Origin: Clostridia bacterium
GTDB lineage: Bacteria; Bacillota_A; Clostridia; TANB77; CAG-508
NCBI GenBank assembly: GCA_017621295.1
Contig: JAGATI010000218.1
Coordinates: 1-9,257 of the forward strand
DNA length: 9,257 bases
Direction of reading: 5' to 3'
The notes below the pieces were generated by a model. It worked only from the letters and a program-made list of their open reading frames with translations, had not been told where the DNA came from and did no database searches. Of this stretch, positions 6,055 through 9,257 are shown one piece after another (the first letter of the stretch is position 1; each line of letters begins with the position of its first letter). Made by a program: the position numbers and the translations under genes.

Positions 6055-7370
6055 ATAATGGTAAATATGCCAGGCAAACAAATTCATATGATGATATAAA
6101 TAAGCCTGAATATGGATATTTTGAAGATTATATACATATAGGATTGCATTACGGTAGTCAACAAAACCAAAAGATAAAAACGTATCGTGAAATAGAAGGC
6201 GAAGGTAATTTAAATGAAATATTTAATGAAACTGAAGCCTTGGAAATGGCTGAAGCAAGACCACAGATGAGACATAAATATCCAAACGGAGTATATTATG
6301 TTATAAAAAATAGAGAGAGCAGTAATTATCCTATAACAAATTATGGAAATATATTAAAGACTCTTTTAGGAGATGAATTAACTTTTACAGGAATGTATTT
6401 AAATCCAGAAGAATTGTTTAAAACTTTTAATATGAAATATAATGATGTTTTTCAATCTGCATATAATTCAGATAAAGATGCTTGGCAAATTTTAATAGAG
6501 CAATTACAGTCAATTAAAAAAAGCAAAAACGATGATGAAACTAATTATGATTTAAATCAAAAATTGCAAGAAGCATTAGTAAGATGTTTGGAAAAAGATA
6601 TTGATATTGAATTACAAAAAAGTGATACTGATTTGGGATTATTAAATAGAAAAATAATACAGTTTAGAAGAGAAGCTCTTAATGGTGATGATAAAAGTGT
6701 TCGAAGTGAGATTAAACATTTCACAATATTGAAGTCTTTAAAACAAAGAATTGAGCTGGCATACGAAGAACAGCAGACTGGTATTGAAGTCGAACAAGAG
6801 TCAAGAGATAAAAGCGATAATGATGAGCAAACTAAAACAAAATCAGTAGAAAGATGGACTGAAAGACCAGTAATAAAAAAAGTAAACGGATATCGTAATG
6901 TAGCAGATAAGTGGTCTACACCAAGTACAATAAACGGAGAAAAACATAGTGCTGTAGATAAGTGGGCTAGACCAGTAGAAACACCTAAAAGAAAAATTGA
7001 TGCTGCGGATAAATGGAAAATACAATCACATTTAAGAGATGGCAAAGATAGTTCATCTGATACAAGTAAAAGTGGACCAGGGATAACACAGAAAATGGGG
7101 CAAACACCATATCAAATTGAAGCTGAAAAAAGAAAACAAGAATTATGCTTTTCGGCTGTAAAAAGAGCAATAACACAAGCTAAAATTACAGAACAGGAAG
7201 TTAATAATGAAACGTTGCAAATAAAAGAGAGAGAAGAGTTAGAAATATTAAAGAAAAAAGGTTTTGCGAAAACTACTGAAGAAAGAGCAAGATATACTTA
7301 TTTAAAAAGTAAATATGAGCCACAAGTACAAAGACAGCAAAAAAGACAATCAAAAGGTCAATCAAGATAA
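6051..7370 (+). CDS. C-terminal half of the metallopeptidase-like protein, with DKW repeats
   Basis: Open for 439 codons from the frameshift site. The only possible independent starts are poor: a TTG at 6144 without a ribosome binding site and no early in-frame ATG. This supports its being the continuation of the HExxH half. The first part keeps enzyme-like sequence, including LNEIFNETEALEMAEAR (6210-6260), where a Glu in the NExxNExxA pattern is a good candidate third zinc ligand. The middle is hydrophilic and helical (LQEALVRCLEKDIDIELQK). A region of four RW/DKW repeats follows (6846-7016), then a strongly charged, Gln/Lys/Arg-rich tail ending KRQSKGQSR that may bind nucleic acid or be disordered. 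No known domain is recognised in the C-terminal 250 residues. No in-frame CGG is used, although CGG occurs out of frame several times. A terminator follows at 7433-7462. Confidence 0.65.
   Translation: MNNGKYARQTNSYDDINKPEYGYFEDYIHIGLHYGSQQNQKIKTYREIEGEGNLNEIFNETEALEMAEARPQMRHKYPNGVYYVIKNRESSNYPITNYGNILKTLLGDELTFTGMYLNPEELFKTFNMKYNDVFQSAYNSDKDAWQILIEQLQSIKKSKNDDETNYDLNQKLQEALVRCLEKDIDIELQKSDTDLGLLNRKIIQFRREALNGDDKSVRSEIKHFTILKSLKQRIELAYEEQQTGIEVEQESRDKSDNDEQTKTKSVERWTERPVIKKVNGYRNVADKWSTPSTINGEKHSAVDKWARPVETPKRKIDAADKWKIQSHLRDGKDSSSDTSKSGPGITQKMGQTPYQIEAEKRKQELCFSAVKRAITQAKITEQEVNNETLQIKEREELEILKKKGFAKTTEERARYTYLKSKYEPQVQRQQKRQSKGQSR
6846..7016 (+). repeat. Four degenerate repeats encoding (V/A)xxKW motifs, period 51-57 bases
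   Basis: VERWTERP, VADKWSTP, AVDKWARP and AADKWKIQ begin near 6846, 6903, 6954 and 7005. The units are 19, 17 and 17 codons apart. The DNA cores GCAGATAAGTGG, GTAGATAAGTGG and GCGGATAAATGG are nearly identical, while the linkers have diverged. Such W-centred short repeats are typical of binding or linker segments. No function is assigned. Confidence 0.7.
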
Positions 7371-7432
7371 ATATAGTTGGGACATAATTACAATAATCTA
7401 AAAGAAATTTCATTCGAAATTAAATAAAAAAG

Positions 7433-7462
7433 GATATTTGAAAAATTCAAATATCTTTTTTT
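7433..7462 (+). terminator. Rho-independent terminator after the metallopeptidase-like gene
   Basis: A perfect 10-bp stem GATATTTGAA / TTCAAATATC (7433-7442 with 7446-7455), an AAA loop and seven Ts. The A-run before it also pairs with the T-run, so it may work in both directions. It separates this operon from lepA. Confidence 0.88.
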
Positions 7463-7468
7463 ATCATA

Positions 7469-7497
7469 TTGCTAAAAAATACACTATATGTTATGAT
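7469..7497 (+). promoter_or_regulatory. Probable promoter of lepA
   Basis: TTGCTA (7469-7474), a 17-base spacer and TATGAT (7492-7497) with TG one base before it (extended -10). It lies right after the terminator and about 28 bases before the lepA start codon. The layout matches the promoter at 4171-4199. Confidence 0.65.
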
Positions 7498-7512
7498 ACA
7501 GTAGAAATAATC

Positions 7513-7518
7513 AGGAGG
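7513..7518 (+). promoter_or_regulatory. Ribosome binding site of lepA
   Basis: A perfect AGGAGG seven bases before ATG 7526. It shows that the start of this frameshifted gene is maintained as a strongly translated gene. Confidence 0.9.
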
Positions 7519-7525
7519 AAAATTA

Positions 7526-9257
7526 ATGAAAGACAGGAAAAAATATATAAGAAATTTTAGCATAATTGCACATATAGATCATGGGAAATCTACACTTGCA
7601 GATAGATTAATTGAAATGACAGGTGTACTTTCTAAAAGAGAGATGGAAAGTCAAATCCTAGACAATATGGATATAGAACGTGAAAGAGGAATAACAATTA
7701 AATCTCAAGCAGTTAGAATGTTATACAAAGCAAAAGATGGACAAGAATATGAATTCAATTTAATAGATACACCAGGACATGTAGATTTTAACTATGAAGT
7801 TTCAAGAAGCTTAGCCGCATGTGATGGTGCGATATTAGTTGTAGATTCGAGCCAAGGTGTTGAAGCACAAACTTTAGCAAATGTATATCTAGCAATAGAT
7901 AATAACTTAGAAATATTACCAGTAATTAATAAAATAGACCTTCCAAATGCAAGACCAGAAGAGGTAAAAAAAGAAATAGAAGATATAATTCGGAATACCA
8001 GCAATGGATGCACCATGCATTTCGGCAAAATCTGGACTAAATGTAGAAGAAGTTTTAGAAAGAATAGTAACAGATATACCAAGTCCTGTAGGTGATGAAA
8101 ATGAAAGTTTGCAATGCCTAATATTTGACTCTTTATATGATAATTATAAAGGAGCAATAGCATATGTTAGAGTGAAAAATGGAAAAGTTAAACCAGGTGA
8201 TGAGATACTATTAATGGCTGCTAAAAAAGTGTTTACAGTTACAGAAGTAGGTTACTTTGAACCAGGTACACATATACCATCAAAAGAACTAGAAGCAGGA
8301 GAAGTTCGGATATATTGCAGCAAGTATAAAAAATTTATCAGATATTCGTGTTGGTGATACAATTACATTGAAAGAGAAACAAGCCAAAGAACCACTGCCA
8401 GGATATAAAAAAGTAAACCCAATGGTATATTGTGGATTATATCCTATAGATGGAAGCGATTATGAGAATTTAAAAATAGCACTAGAAAAATTAAAATTAA
8501 ATGATGCAGCTTTAGAATATGAGCAAGAAACTTCAGCAGCATTGGGATTTGGGTTTAGATGTGGATTTTTAGGATTGTTACATTTAGAAATAATAGAAGA
8601 AAGACTAGATAGAGAATTTGATTTAAGCTTAATAACTACATCACCATCAGTTATATATAAAGTATATAAAACAGATGGCGAAGTAATCGAATTATATAAT
8701 CCATCAGATTTACCAGTTCCAAATGAAATATCATATATAGAAGAACCTTTTGTTACAGCGCAAATTCTAACACCAAAAGAGTTTGTTGGGAATATAATGG
8801 AAATTTGTCAAAATAGACGTGGAGTATACATTGATATGAAATATTTAGACGAAACAAGAGTGACTTTGATTTACGAATTACCATTAAATGAAATTATTTA
8901 TGATTTTTTTGATAATCTAAAATCTAAAACTAAGGGATATGCATCATTTGATTACGATTTTAAAGAATATAGAAAATCAGAACTTGTAAAATTAGATATA
9001 TGGGTAAATGGAGAAGGTGTAGATGCCTTATCATTTATAGTACATAAAGATAGCAGTTATGATAGGGGTAAGAAAATGGTAGAAAAATTAAAAGAAGTAA
9101 TACCAAGACAATTATTTAGTATTCCTATTCAAGCAGTTATCGGCGGAAAGATAATAGCAAGAGAAACAATATCTGCAATGAGAAAAGATGTTTTAGCTAA
9201 ATGCTATGGTGGAGATATAACAAGAAAGAAAAAATTACTAGAAAAACAGAAAAAAGG
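7526..9257 (+). CDS. lepA: LepA / elongation factor 4, two +1 frameshifts, 3' end cut by window
   Basis: Ribosome-bound translational GTPase (EF4) that acts on stalled or misplaced elongation and initiation complexes. Frame 1 carries G1 AHIDHGKST (residues 15-23), RGITIKSQ, G3 DTPGH (81-85) and G4 NKID (135-138), then breaks at CGG 7991 and would stop at 8095 (189 aa, no G5). Skipping the C gives [17 protein letters not shown] with the G5 SAK, then domain II up to GEV. A second CGG at 8307 breaks the frame, which would stop at 8357. Skipping that C gives [20 protein letters not shown]. The rest is intact: [15 protein letters not shown], the LepA C-terminal domain and [16 protein letters not shown]. 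About 576 residues are visible and roughly 25 are missing. Every domain is well conserved outside the two single-base insertions, so the gene looks functional and recoded, or misread by the sequencer, rather than decayed. Confidence 0.95.
7991..7993 (+). other. In-frame CGG, first +1 frameshift site in lepA
   Basis: The entry frame reads ATA ATT CGG AAT. Dropping C7991 gives ATT GGA ATA CCA, that is I-G-I-P, matching the EF4 motif between G4 and G5. Gly156 is encoded by the GGA after the extra C. There is no homopolymer at the site and no in-frame stop until 8093. Confidence 0.87.
8307..8309 (+). other. In-frame CGG, second +1 frameshift site in lepA
   Basis: In the frame set by the first shift, the codons are GAA GTT CGG ATA. 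Dropping C8307 gives GAA GTT GGA TAT ATT GCA, that is E-V-G-Y-I-A, the conserved GEVGY motif of EF4 domain II (Gly261). An AGGAG (8297-8301) lies five bases upstream, at a spacing like that of Shine-Dalgarno stimulators, but it also encodes conserved residues (A-G-E). Confidence 0.87.

Noticed and set aside
6557..7045. A 162-codon open frame on the minus strand within the metallopeptidase gene
   Set aside because: It is opposite a well-supported plus-strand reading frame, has a low-complexity Ser/Leu/Phe/Cys composition typical of an antisense shadow, and has no ribosome binding site.
7406..7422. A small hairpin AATTTC-ATTC-GAAATT before the terminator
   Set aside because: Only six AT-rich pairs with no T-run. 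It is too weak to call a separate element.
7792..8163. A minus-strand open frame of 123 codons opposite lepA
   Set aside because: It is a shadow of the conserved lepA sequence with no start signals or recognisable motifs.
3325..8309. Reading the interrupted tsaB and lepA as ordinary pseudogenes
   Set aside because: All motifs, lengths, promoters and ribosome binding sites are otherwise intact, there are no stray stops or deletions, and all three lesions are the same C-before-GGN insertion. Random decay would not repeat one lesion type.

Overview
This is an AT-rich stretch of a low-GC Gram-positive (Firmicutes-type, probably anaerobic Clostridia-like) chromosome. The evidence is strong AGGAGG-type ribosome binding sites, the tsaE-tsaB-rimI gene order, heavy use of AGA for arginine, TGG for tryptophan and TAA/TGA stops. 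No rRNA, tRNA, CRISPR array or insertion sequence was seen.

Left part, minus strand (1-4012): an operon reading leftwards, tsaE -> tsaB -> rimI -> Lon-family protease, from a promoter at about 4049-4077. TsaE and TsaB belong to the machinery making the universal tRNA modification t6A, RimI is a ribosomal-protein/N-alpha acetyltransferase, and the protease is an AAA_32/LonB-type enzyme missing only its last residues at the window edge. Middle, plus strand (4171-5007): a promoter and a HEPN/MNT toxin-antitoxin pair (nucleotidyltransferase plus HEPN protein). Then (5126-7370) a small clostridial-type hypothetical protein translationally coupled to an unrecognised large protein with an HExxH metallopeptidase motif and DKW repeats, ended by a strong terminator (7433-7462). 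Right part (7526-9257): lepA (elongation factor 4), running off the window.

The striking feature is that well-conserved genes are interrupted by +1 frameshifts of one identical kind. tsaB is shifted once (3325-3327) and lepA twice (7991-7993 and 8307-8309). At all three sites the coding strand shows an extra C directly before a conserved GGN glycine codon, so the ribosome meets an in-frame CGG. Skipping the C, or reading CGGN as one four-base glycine codon, restores a full-length, family-typical protein with no residue gained or lost. Reading by eye, I find no in-frame CGG used as a normal arginine codon in any other gene here. This suggests that CGG is unassigned or poorly decoded in this organism and is a recurrent +1 recoding site. 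The alternative is a systematic sequencing or assembly error.

A fourth, different interruption is in the metallopeptidase gene. A phased A_AAA_AAA heptamer (6045-6051) sits directly before the stop, and a -1 shift or one extra A would join the HExxH half to the half with the probable third zinc ligand. Functions of tsaB, lepA and this metallopeptidase depend on whether these shifts are real.
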